In this document: positions 1-9,461 of the stretch, piece after piece
Numbering within the stretch: position 1 is the first letter of the stretch
How the letters are laid out: every line of letters begins with the position of its first letter
Origin: Calocera cornea HHB12733
Taxonomy: Eukaryota > Basidiomycota > Dacrymycetes > Dacrymycetales > Dacrymycetaceae
Length of the DNA: 27,323 nt
NCBI GenBank assembly: GCA_001632435.1
Contig: KV423999.1
Location: 18,044 to 45,366, forward strand
Direction: 5' to 3'
The notes under the pieces: generated by a model
Seen by the model: only the letters and a program-made list of their open reading frames with translations
What the model was told of the DNA's origin: nothing
Database searches by the model: none
Translations under genes and position numbers: made by a program

Positions 1-23
1 GGCGAACGTTGGAAGAGCCGGGC

Positions 24-111
24 TGACATCCCGAGATCGCGGGCATGACATCCACCGATCTTCTCTGTGACATCCCCTCGTCTGCTGCCTGACATCCCCT
101 GTCGAGTGAGC
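24..111. repeat. Left 22-bp-phased direct repeat array (core TGACATCCCC)
   Basis: The core TGACATCC(C/A)(C/G) starts at 24, 46, 68 and 90, exactly 22 bp apart, with about 12 bp of non-conserved sequence after each core. The next expected start (112) has no core, so the array ends there on the inner side. The outer side reaches the window edge: the phase position at 2-23 lacks the core. The same core with the same spacing and orientation recurs at the right end. A 22-bp period is about two helical turns, as expected for phased protein-binding sites, but it could equally be a chromosomal minisatellite split by an insertion. Confidence 0.85.
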
Positions 112-848
112 ACTGGTGATGTTGGGACGCGGGATGGTTGCACAATATCTTAGTGATGTTCTGAGCCTCGAAGGGACGCGCTGCTTCGGTGCAGTCTTGT
201 AATGCGTGGCCGGCGATGGACGTCGAAGGGCGCAAGTGAGCTCGTCTCGGTGGCGGTTGGGTGTGCTTCGGGCGGCGTTGAGTCCGAGTACGGTTCGGTG
301 CACAGGTAGTGAAAGCTCGGATTCCTCGACATGACGGGTGTCGTCCAGACATGCTCTCCGCTTTCTTTATCGTGCTTTGACCAGACCGTGCATCGCACGT
401 GGAATTAGCCTTTCTGTTATTTGGCTTTCTGCGCATTTTCTCTTGGAATGCCTCGAGTCCTTTAGTTACGTATCCCGTGGAGAACTACATATTACACTGT
501 TGCAACGATGTATTGATGGTCTCTGTAGCTGTTTATCTAGCTCTCCATGTCATAGTGTAATGATAGTACAAGTCTGGGCCGGCTTTCGTATTGAACAGTG
601 GAGTATGACAGTATGCTCGAAATCAGGACTTGCACTCAATGTTCACTGAGGCTCGCGGCCGATTTCATAGTCCACTGGCGACAACTACCGTCACTTAGCA
701 ACGAGGAATCGCGGTAAACGTGGTCACTCACACTAGCATACAGTGCTGGTTGGGTGGGCGGGAATTCGGGTTCTTCAGCTATAAGGCGCGCAAGCATGAC
801 TTCGTTAAGTATATCATATCGGAGGTTAGCGGGTGCATTATTGGCGGC
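112..848. other. Left flank with no supported gene
   Basis: Open frames exist on both strands (for example 150-398 on minus and 338-649 on plus). They lack recognisable motifs, plausible intron structure and family similarity, and look like chance frames. I see no terminal inverted repeat partner of the right flank here. The Rad9-like gene ends at 849. Confidence 0.5.
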
Positions 849-3036
849 CTACAGAGGTAGACGAATTAATGAGTTGGCGTCAAGAAGAAGTATCTTGCAC
901 ACCATCTGAGTATGGGCGAATGAAGCAGGGAATACATCATTCTCTACGGCGTCTTCCTCATTGAGTAGCGCGAGCATTGCGGCTGGATCCGTAGACGTGT
1001 GCGTGAGGTAGGACGAGGAGAGGCTATCGGTGTGCGCAGCACTGTGGTTGACGTTTTTCATATCAGAGGCGGAATTTGTGGTGCGATCTTGTGTTAGCGG
1101 TGTTAAAGGACTTGATTGGTTTACAGAAGGTATACGATCCTCGGTGAGAGAGGTCAAGGAAAGGGAGTGGGTCGTAGAGTTCGTGTTCGGTCTGCCCAAG
1201 GATATCGGAACATTAGCTTCGTTCGAGACAATATTGGGGAGCGAATTGGTGTAGATGCTTGTATTGCGCGACGCTGCTGAACGTGGCTGTTCCATGGGAG
1301 TGCTGTGTTCGTCGACCTGTGATGGAGAGTCTTGGGTTGGAGGTGACGCGCAATTGCTCGTGTCCTTGAGAGGTCGGCGCGTAAGCGGAGTGTGAGCACG
1401 GGATGCTCGTACAGGCCTTGGTTGGGATATGAGCTGTGGGGAAGATGATCCGTGCTTAGTAGGGCTGGACAGGTGGTCGCCATTGCCAGTGGGCATGGTT
1501 GGCTGAGGTGACTCCTTCATCCCCGTCTTGAAAGGGTTGACAGGTCGGGCCGGACTGGGCACAGGTCGATTGCTCTGCAGAGAGAACGGTCTTGCTTGGG
1601 GTGGCGAGTAGTGGGCATCGTTTGTGTTATGGACTGGTTGCAGGGGTGTGTCTCGCAGTTGAGACATAGCTTGTGCGATGTCATGCGCTGCCTCGTTCGG
1701 GTTGGGCCGACGGCGTTTGTGGCGTTCTTCTGCTGGTTGATCGGTGACAGCACTGGGTCCATCTACTGCAATCTCACGTCGTTTTCGCTTCACTGTGGTG
1801 GTTTCAGGTTCTCTCTCGGCTGTTGCGATCCATGCTTGCATGGACCAGATGGGTTCCCCCTCCTTCGTCACTGGGCACACTTCTATCACGAGAGGTTGAG
1901 CGGCTGTGGTAACAGCAAACTTCATCCTGCCGTCAATCCGCTTAGCCAGTTCCACGAGTGCCTGCGGGAGGTGAGTGATACTCATGAGACCAGAGTTAAG
2001 GTGATGACGCACAGCAAACTCCCTTATGTGAAGGGATAAGGATATAGTACTGTCGGTGAACTCGTAGGTAAGCAGGTCGGACGCGGGAATGTTGATCTCG
2101 GTCGCGGTCTGACCATACTCTGCGGGTAATGTAGTTAGCAAGTTGACGTGCGAAATCCTCACGTACTCACCTAGTGATGCATATACTCTCATTGTCTCTC
2201 GTTCGAACTGAAACGCGATGCTGCCATCCACTTTCGGGATAGCAACACGAATTCGTTCCATGATGTGGGCGAGTTCGCGGGCACCCATGATAACGTGCTG
2301 GGGTTTAGCGTTTGGATCGTGGCGAGGTTCGAAGAGCTCTTCGGTATCTTGTAGCTTGATGCGGTGCACCTTCTCCACCTCTGCGAAGTAGCATATATGC
2401 TGGTTTTAGATTGTCTTTACACGAGGGAGTGACGGTTGTACGTACTGTGACGAAGCCTGAACCTGAGAACCAGGTGACTTTCCCAGCTCTCCTCTTCGCT
2501 GTCACAGTACTGCTCGCTGGACTGACTAGAAGAGTCGCCCTGGTGACTGGAAGAGTCGCTCGGATCACCCGGCACTTGGAGTTCGAGTAGTACTGCCTGA
2601 ATATCTTGAAGGCGGTGGTTCCGGTGATTGAGATATGACAGTAGGAGCTTCGTATTAACGCGTAGGTGCGTTTGCTTGTTGTAGTCGACAGTAGGCTCAT
2701 CTCTGCAGTGGCGTTTGCATGCGTCATCACTCAGATAGGCCTGGTAGTCTTTGAAGAACACTGGATCGAAAACGAGTTTGGCGAATGCGGATTTTGACGT
2801 GTTCGTAGCGTATATAGTACACTATTAATCATTAGATACTGGAGCAGCATTGGATGAGATCACTGACGGCATTACTGGTAGCTACGAGATCCACATCATC
2901 CGCGAAGCGAGCGAGACATAGCAACCCTGCATTGAGGGCTACCAGCATATTGAACGACTTCTGTCGGTATAGATAGCGATAGTGACTTACATTCGAGGGC
3001 GCGGAGGGTGAGCTCTAGCTTCATGAGAGTCTGCAT
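849..3036 (-). CDS. rad9: Rad9-type checkpoint clamp subunit (9-1-1 complex)
   Basis: Rad9 forms the 9-1-1 sliding clamp with Rad1 and Hus1 at stalled or damaged DNA and activates checkpoint kinases in the nucleus. Exons 3036-2991, 2926-2868, 2821-2446 and 2380-849 join in phase into 670 residues; a second ATG lies at 3024. The first PCNA-like domain (about 1-165) contains NTSKSAFAKLVF followed by FFKDYQAY, the family's hallmark start. It closes with HLVLRFRLRHK then KVHRIKL, matching the Rad9 'RLxFRxxCRHGxxKTHR' stretch. The second domain (about 170-350) has STISLSLHIREF and a QPLVIEV strand. The 320-residue tail is low complexity with many S/T-P sites, as in Rad9 tails phosphorylated by checkpoint kinases. 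The acidic, Ser-rich insert near 125-150 is not typical. The frame is fully open, so it is probably functional. It is divergent and could be an accessory copy. Confidence 0.88.
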
Positions 3037-3132
3037 GGCTGAATAGCAAGCGCTATAGGTTTGCTACAGTTGAGTCCACAGTATGGCGACGTAGTGGTGG
3101 TGGTGGCGATAGTAAACAGCGGCGTGTATGCG

Positions 3133-3406
3133 CTATGACTCGCGCCGACTTTTACGTGACGAGGCTTTCAGCAGTGACAGGCACACCGCACACGTGACAC
3201 ATCGATCGTCCAGTCGGCATTGGCGGCACCCCGTCCATAGTCCGTTGACATAGGATCTTAGAAAGCATGTTGTAAGGATAAGCGCGCCATTGAAAGATAT
3301 ATGTAGAACGGAGCCTACAATGAATAAGGAGATGCCACATACAGCGTTGTTCGAGGCGAGGCTTTACTTTGAGACGAATGTTTGCGCTACCAGCACTGTC
3401 TCCCAT
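3133..3406 (-). CDS. Small Cys-rich ORF with UBR-box-like spacing (model ambiguous)
   Basis: One frame shows six cysteines spaced C-x12-C-x2-C-x5-C-x2-C-x2-C, including CRQCRLDDRCVTCAVC. This matches the zinc-binding UBR box of N-recognins, which recognises N-degrons. In this reading an exon starting MGDSAGS (3406-3343) joins 3314-3133 through a 28-nt intron and the protein stops soon after the last Cys. The distal histidines of a UBR box and any RING are therefore missing. A competing model reads the same DNA in another frame: MLDSDF at 3615, introns of normal length (77 and 53 nt), ending CHVCGVPVTAESLVT with stop at 3152. Intron lengths favour the second model; the exact cysteine and DD.CV.C spacing favours the first. 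Transcript data would decide. Confidence 0.4.
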
Positions 3407-3838
3407 CTTAGCTGCGGAGATATGAGATCAGGGAGCAGCCGTACAAGTCGGAGAAATCGGACATTCTGAATAGTCGGTACAGATACAATAGCGCTGAAGT
3501 GGGACCGCGAGAGCTACTGTAATTTGCCGCTAACTTACCAGAAAGCTGGATTGTATGCTGTGCACGGATGCAATGCCTCTCTGGGGCCGGAACGTGAAAT
3601 CTGAGTCGAGCATCGCCACGCTGTGTTCTCAATCATCCCAATTGCGTCGCATTGGAACTCGAAGTGATATGACATGCGTCAAGACGTTGAAAGTCATCTC
3701 AGATGTCTCCATTCAGAGTAAGTTTGAATGCGTCTATGGGTTTAACCCTTGTCTGTGCTATAAGATGTGGAACGGTATGGGATGTTCCGCATCGTTTGTC
3801 AATTGCTCTCCTTTTATCAACCCATTTTCTGCAAGGAA
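3407..3838. other. Spacer between the UBR-like ORF and SKP1, possible upstream exon
   Basis: Holds the divergent upstream regions of the UBR-like ORF (-) and SKP1 (+). On the minus strand an open stretch 3615-3541 starting MLDSDF followed by a GTAAGT donor could be a first exon of the competing model for the neighbouring ORF. Nothing else is supported. Confidence 0.3.
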
Positions 3839-4662
3839 ATGTCTATCTGTCTGAGTACCAGTGATGGCACCATAGTCCATGTCAGCTCTGCTGCTGTTCG
3901 GCTGATTGGACTAGTCAATGACTGTCTAATAGGTGAGTACATCCTTATTCTGAGATCTACTTCTCAAGTGCGACTCAGTCTGTGAGGCCGCCATTCCTGA
4001 AAGCATTCCTGTCCAAAAGGTCTCTGCCCGGATCTTGGCCAAAGTACAGGGTTATTTTCGTTACGAATGCTACCTTTACTAATGAAGATACCGAGGTGGT
4101 GGTTTGGTGTGAACACTATGCCCATTGTTCACCCCCGGATGAGGCAAATCCAAATGCGGAGTTTTCCGACTGGGATATGGGTTTCATAGGGGAGGACATA
4201 GACGCGATGTAAGCGTCAAGTTCGGAACACCGCACAATCCAGCTCATTCGATGCGAACAGTCTATCTATCATGGAGGTGAACCTGCCATATGGTGCTGCT
4301 GGCAGGACTGCGATCTGACATTGTCCAGGCTGCCGATTACTTACACATACCGGGTCTCTTGTATGTAGCTTGTGTTATGCTGTTAACAGTTGATCTAACG
4401 AGCATGCATAGGATACTTTCCTGCAAAGGGCTGGCCGATACCCTTCACGGACGAACGCCAAGTGATATTTGCAATGAGCTTCAGCTCTTGAGAGACTTCT
4501 CTGGCGGAGAACAGGTGAGAAGATTTCAAGTCGGGACAGAGTAGATCCTGCTCATAGTCGCAGGATAGAATCGATAAAGAGAATGTATGTTAGCAGTATT
4601 CTTCAAATTCGCTTACTAACTACTCTAAACAGATCTGGGCGGAGTTTGGTTCCGGATGGTAA
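3839..4662 (+). CDS. skp1: Divergent SKP1 (SCF ubiquitin ligase adaptor), one broken junction
   Basis: Skp1 bridges cullin-1 and F-box proteins in SCF ubiquitin ligases. Exons 3839-3932, 3979-4043 and 4096-4208 join in phase: LSTSDGTIVHV is the beta-1/2 start, then IPVQKVSARILAKV runs into VVVWCEHY, as in the Skp1 'NVxxxILxKVIEWCxHH' segment, and FSDWDMGFI matches the WDxxF motif. Downstream exons ending at 4360 and spanning 4412-4514 and 4633-4662 give ADYLHIPGLL, GRTPSDICNELQLLRDF and a final Trp, the F-box-binding C-terminal half. The link between 4208 (donor GTAAGC) and the next exon cannot be made in frame with any GT-AG pair I tried; every acceptor leads to a stop or wrong phase. It is thus either disrupted or spliced unusually. 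Divergence is far greater than expected for the cellular SKP1. The two F-box-like genes at 22740 and 24250 are possible partners. Confidence 0.82.
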
Positions 4663-4792
4663 GTTGGTGTACGAGTCGAGAAGCATCATTCAAGCATAAA
4701 AGCGTTCGGAAAAGAAGGGTCATCTAAGAATGAAATAGTGGACATATTGGGTTCTTCTCCATCTTCGATGTCCTGTGCCGAGCGTATATGCA

Positions 4793-6375
4793 TTATAGAC
4801 TATGACGGCGTGAGAGCGTGACTAGAATATTTAGAAGGTGCTTAACTGCAGCTGTAGCATCTGCCTGGCCGGCCAGTTGGATGATGTGCTCGAGCTTCAA
4901 GTATAGGTTGAAAGTGTTGCCCTCTCGATGTACGACATCGAATGATACCGCCACATCAACGAAATCACCGTCTTGAAATATAGCCGGATGTCCACGGATG
5001 ACTTGACCATCCTGGCGCCGAATGCCGAGCAAGGGAGCCCGTTCGCGTTGCCACTTGTGACGCACTCTATGTGCTGCTCTGTCCAGTGCATGATTTCCTC
5101 CCTGGGAAGTCACGGTTGTAGTTTGCAGTTTCTGTTGATAGATTGAGTTCATGATCACGGGCTTGTGCACGCACGTACCGCTCTAGCGAATACACGCCTG
5201 GAACAGCGGATTGTATCCATGCCGCCGTGGCTGGAGTTATCAGCGCACGACATGTGTGTCATTGCACTGTACCATCGGCGGACGAAAGCGATGGCGATCC
5301 ATGTATCTTCCCACAAAGTGCGGTAAGTATCTGATCCTGCCTCCAAGTGAATTGCATTTAGGGCGGATACACAGGTTTCTGATTGTCTGATCAATTATCA
5401 GTACTGCGTTCTCGTACATATCTGACTCACTTACCCATCCCAGTTCCCATAAACACCAATGCGCGCCTGCTTTAGAAATCCTTGTAGTCGGAGAACTGCC
5501 GTGCTATACCTAGGTCCAGAGCCGGCGGACATGACTATCTCATTAGGATGCCATTTGTCGTTCGCCTGTAACCTTGGGGCAATGCTTAACATGGAACAAA
5601 TGTCTTCGTAGCGACGGGGAAATCCGACAATATTGTCATCACTGTCGGCCACCAAGGTGGCTTCTGGAAAACCCCACGTATCGCGTCCGAGGCGGCCGTA
5701 TGCATCTGGGAAGAGAAATAAGACAATGTTGTGTTCCGTCTTGTGGAACCGAACCTTGGATAAACAGCGCCATACCAAGCACACATGTAGCCTACCCGCC
5801 CGACACAGCACCTTTTTATCTTAGCACCACAAGCCGTGACTACGACATTCGAAGTAACCCATGGTTGACTGATGCTCTCAGGGTGGTCTCAGTTTGTTGC
5901 GTTCCATGCAGATTCTGCGTCATATGCATGATTGTGCAATGTTGACAGTGACGTGTCCAAGTGAATCGGATCCCAACCCCTCGTTACGGTGGCAGTGCGG
6001 AGCTGTAAATTTGCTTCCTTGTAAGCGGTCGCATGCAATGGAGGGATTCACGACTGTCCGATTGCCGATGGAATATACCTGATGCATCCCTTTTTCGTCA
6101 CTAGTCCTCTTGAGAATGCCACGAGTTCTTCACTTGCGTTTCCTTCAACTACTGTCGTTGACAGACGAATGCCACATGGATCTAATCGGCTGAAGGCGAC
6201 GTTATCACGCGTGTCCGACGCTGTTGTGAGTAATCTGTAGCCCTCTTGATTGCTTCACATCATCGCCTTGCCGTGCCATCGTCAAGTAGAGCACTTGAAG
6301 ATCAATATGTGAAAGATTCAGTGAGAATATGATCCAACCACATTCACGTCTGGCACTCTGAGTATGTTCTGCCAT
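4793..6375 (-). CDS. Unknown multi-exon protein with C-terminal beta-rich motif
   Basis: I do not recognise a family. The last three exons are solid: one ending at 5435, then 5386-5179 and 5131-4793, joined in phase by introns of 48 and 47 nt. They encode GVYGNWDGQSETCV and later AIFQDGDFVDVAVSFDVV, then NLYLKLEHIIQL, an alternating pattern suggesting a beta-barrel-like C-terminus. Upstream coding-like segments (FPDAYGRLGRDTWGFPEA; LDPCGIRLSTTVVEGNA; a possible start MAEHTQSARRECGW at 6375) are on the same strand, but their junctions are uncertain. The start would lie only 73 bp from the divergent gene at 6449, suggesting a shared promoter. That neighbour ends with a similar 'GD.V' beta motif. 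No catalytic signature is seen. Confidence 0.55.
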
Positions 6376-6448
6376 TGACAGTATAAAGGCGCAGGACGCC
6401 AAGTCTACGTCACTGCACTAACCGCTGCTGTTGATCTGTACTACAGAC

Positions 6449-7868
6449 ATGGTTGCAAAGAGGAAATCTACTCTTGGAACAGATCGTGCTCATAAGACCA
6501 GGTACGCCAAAGCTTCGCTTTTGTCTGATAGGACACGCGCTCATTTCTTATCAGGAGAGTTGTAGAGAGCGATCCCGATGTGGAGGAAGACAATCTCGCG
6601 TCGGTTGTGTCAGAAACCGACCTAGACGAGCCCACGCGATTGAACAAGCCCGATGCGAAAAGTCTCGACGAGTGAGCAAGTTTCTTCTGCTCCATAGAAA
6701 TCTACTGCTCACCCTGGATCAGAGTTCGGGAGGAAACTGGGTTGCAACATAATGAAGATCCGTTCACTCAAGATGATGCATTGCTTCCGATTGCTTCTCA
6801 GATTGGTAGCGTGTCCAAAACTGGGTTAGTCCAAGCAACCAGTATGCAAAGCTGTACTCATGTGGCTTAGATTGGATGCCGAGCCATCTGCTGTGCCGAA
6901 GTTAATCTGGACTGCGAAGAACACCGTAGCGGTGTCAGAACGTTCCGAAGATCTACCAAGTACCGAGGACAGTGATCATGAGAGCTTATCGTCGTATGCT
7001 GTCTCAATGTCAGGGCTGCACGTTGCTGATCTTATGACAGTGTGTCTATCGCTTCCTCCGACAAGGAGGACCCTCCGGATCTCGATGGGATACCGCTTGC
7101 AATCCAAAAGTAGGAGTCATCTCCTGTAATTGTCTTTCCGGGCTCACGTAATATAGGCGCCTGTTGTCGATGAGAAAGGAGTGCGATCCTCAACGAGGGA
7201 CATACTACATCACCAGACTTCCCTTCGATCTTCAATTTGGACGGATGGACTCCTTTTTTGATATGCGGAATTTCCTGGTGAATACTCGCAACAGCGCCGT
7301 GAAGATCTTTGTCTCGGGTTTTGTTATCTCGGCCGATTTCCGCAATACGGAGGGCATGCCCCTTCGACGGGTATCGATTGTACTGCAACCCCTAACTACC
7401 CTCGACTCGGTGGCTGCATCACACATTTACAACGAATACACCGTCCCGTCTGAGCGTGAGTTTTTCATTTCGGTCATTGTGCAAGAAGGAAATTTGCTTT
7501 CAGGTACTACGAAAGACAGCTTCTTGAATATACAGGCTGGGCGATGGCAAACGTCTTATGGAGCGCCTCGTGAATCTCCCGTTGAGTCCCCATTCTAGCC
7601 CGGATTCTTCTGACTGACGGTCGTTCAGGGTAACCTGTTCACCGGCTGCTACCTGGCTGATCATAGTATTAGAGACCGCACAGCGTACTCCGTCGATTCG
7701 CTTGGACGTGGCGACCTTGTCGTGCTCGAGATGCGATTGAGATCCAGACGGACTGAGCGCGAAGGACGCTCAGTCGAGTTCCAGCTGCAGACCGTCAATG
7801 TTATACTCCCGAAAGCCAGGAATATTGACATGGGCGTGTTACAGGATGGTGGCGAGGTGGATTGGTAG
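6449..7868 (+). CDS. Unknown protein: acidic N-terminus, beta-rich C-terminus
   Basis: No family recognised. Exons 6449-6501, 6555-6671, 6723-6824 and 6871-7008 join in phase and encode a basic start (MVAKRKSTLG) followed by acidic, probably disordered sequence. Exon 7041-7109 continues this after a candidate 32-nt intron (7009-7040), then the exon from 7157 carries GTYYITRLPFDLQFG, FFDMRNFLV and SAVKIFVSGFVIS. Junctions between about 7456 and 7628 are ambiguous because several frames are open. The last exon 7629-7868 reads GCYLADHSIRDRTAYSV, GRGDLVVLEMRLRSRR and VEFQLQTVNVIL. This C-terminal pattern resembles the end of the divergent neighbour (4793-6375). The basic-acidic layout suggests a nuclear protein, but that is inference. 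Confidence 0.6.
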
Positions 7869-8179
7869 GCGTCGTGCACAAAAGTCCATGCCGTATCTCC
7901 CTGTTGTGCTACTGCTACATGTACATGGTTGCTGAGTCCACCGTTACGCGTCATTATCAACTTAGTCGATTATGACAGACAGGTGCCGGCGTTTATGTTC
8001 TCTAAGCAACCAAGTTCTTTGGCTTCCAGGGTTTAACTTGACCAGAACCGTGCCAACGATTGTGCACGTGGGGAGTGGGAGTGTCTTAGTCATGCATGAA
8101 ATGGGTAGGGTCCTGCTGTGTCGGCTATGCGTTACTCTCTTCGCGTTGGAGGTACTCGAAGGGACGCGGAAAGCTCAAC
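7869..8179. other. Spacer upstream of the RNase III-like gene
   Basis: Contains overlapping open frames (for example a start at 8099, MGRVLLCRLC) that might be a 5' exon of the next gene. I could not join them in phase to the exon starting at 8180. No RNA gene or repeat seen. Confidence 0.35.
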
Positions 8180-9295
8180 ATGCGTGCGCTGGGAAAGATA
8201 TGTCGCCTGGAGGCCCTCAGATCAGAGTACGCAATATCTTGTAGTCTCTTGGCACAGCCGCTGCTCGCGCTATATCAATCGCTTTTGGTGACTCGATGGT
8301 CGACACTCTCGCACCTTGAATGGCTTCCGATACACCCTTCATGGATACAACGCTGTGGGAGATAATCTCTGATACCCAGACTAGGTCTGTTTGGATACCG
8401 CATCTTCAGTGCGAGGTTTCTTCACTTGCTTTAGAGCAACTTGGTCGTCATTTCGTGGTAGTGGTCTGTACCGGTGTCTTGCGTACACGGTACTTTTCAC
8501 ACAGTTTGGAAGACCTTCTGGTACGCACGGTGGTTACGTCTGCTCATGAGATCTAAGTTTAACTACCCAGTTTCTGGAATCTTCTTTGGACGAGCACAGT
8601 GTGTATTGCGAATGGTTGAGGAACGATCCAGAATTCACGGCTCATCTGGACCATACTCAAGAAGTGCATTTACTGCGACGACAGTTCTATGCCTACTTTG
8701 GTGTCCTCGCTCTCTTCTCCCAGACGGCCCTTGCACGCGCAAAAATGGGCAGCTGGATAGCAGACAATCCTCCTGATTCTTTCTTGCCCACCATCGTTGC
8801 TTCCGTCGCGCCGATATACGACTCTACTGGAGGAGGTTGTGCTCCAACGACAGAGTCGGTATCATCTACACCCCCGGCATTTCCGCGTATCCCGAGCCCA
8901 GCGTACGTCCAAACGGAAGAGCGTCGGCAGGAAGAGACCGTCCCAGAAGAGCTTGATAGCGTCATCACTGAACAAGACGTGCAAGACCGGCCTTTGCTTT
9001 TCTTCAAGCAATTTGCGACTCAGAGAAGATTGACCGTTCGAGAGGAGGCTACATCGACGGGACCAGCGCACAGTCTAGTTTGGAGTGGGAACTTATATGG
9101 TACACTGGTCATCTCTATATTTTGGACAGTATACCTGATACTATTTCGTTTCCAGTGGGCGGGTCGCTCGAAGCCTGTGGTCATGGAACAGGTCGATCGA
9201 AGAAGGAAGCCTTTCGCGCTGCGGCACTGGAAGCATTCCGCCATTTAGATTGGGCAAGATACTTTGACGCTGTCCTTCCGATGAAGACTGTCTAA
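8180..9295 (+). CDS. RNase III-like protein with dsRNA-binding domain, catalytic acids lost
   Basis: Exons 8180-8287, 8380-8520, 8571-9099 and 9156-9295 join in phase into 305 residues. The C-terminus (about 224-292) is a clear double-stranded RNA-binding domain: LLFFKQFATQRRLTVRE, GPAHSLVWSGNLYVGG and the helix-2 signature GTGRSKKEAFRAAALEA. Residues 50-83 (LALEQLGRHFVVVV then YFSHSLEDLL) resemble the RNase III segment around 'LExLGDxVL'. FYAYFGVLAL near 122 resembles the second catalytic helix. The Asp after LG is Arg here, and the Glu of 'FEAxxGA' is Tyr, so it should bind but not cut dsRNA. Alternatives are the mitochondrial ribosomal protein mL44, also an inactive RNase III plus dsRBD, or only a dsRBD protein. 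The start is the first ATG that fits; a longer N-terminus is possible. Confidence 0.68.
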
Positions 9296-9461
9296 TCGCT
9301 TCCTAGATGCCCCGAACCTCGAACTGAGAACATCGTAAGCCACACGTGTTCATCGCCGATTCCAGCAATGAAGGTTGTCGATTACAGGAGACGAAAAACG
9401 TGCACTACTACTACACAAAAGACAACAGTATAGCAATTCCGGTCAAGCTCATAAGAATACA

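Noticed and set aside
24..111. CRISPR-like array
   Set aside because: The repeat is only ~10 bp with 12-bp spacers, far below CRISPR dimensions, and the genome is eukaryotic.
150..649. Open frames on both strands in the left flank (82 and 103 residues)
   Set aside because: No motif, no amphipathic pattern, no intron logic, and they overlap each other; likely chance frames.
168..8168. 13-bp identity TCGAAGGGACGCG at 168-180 and 8156-8168
   Set aside because: No similarity extends beyond the 13 bases on either side; expected occasionally by chance in 27 kb.
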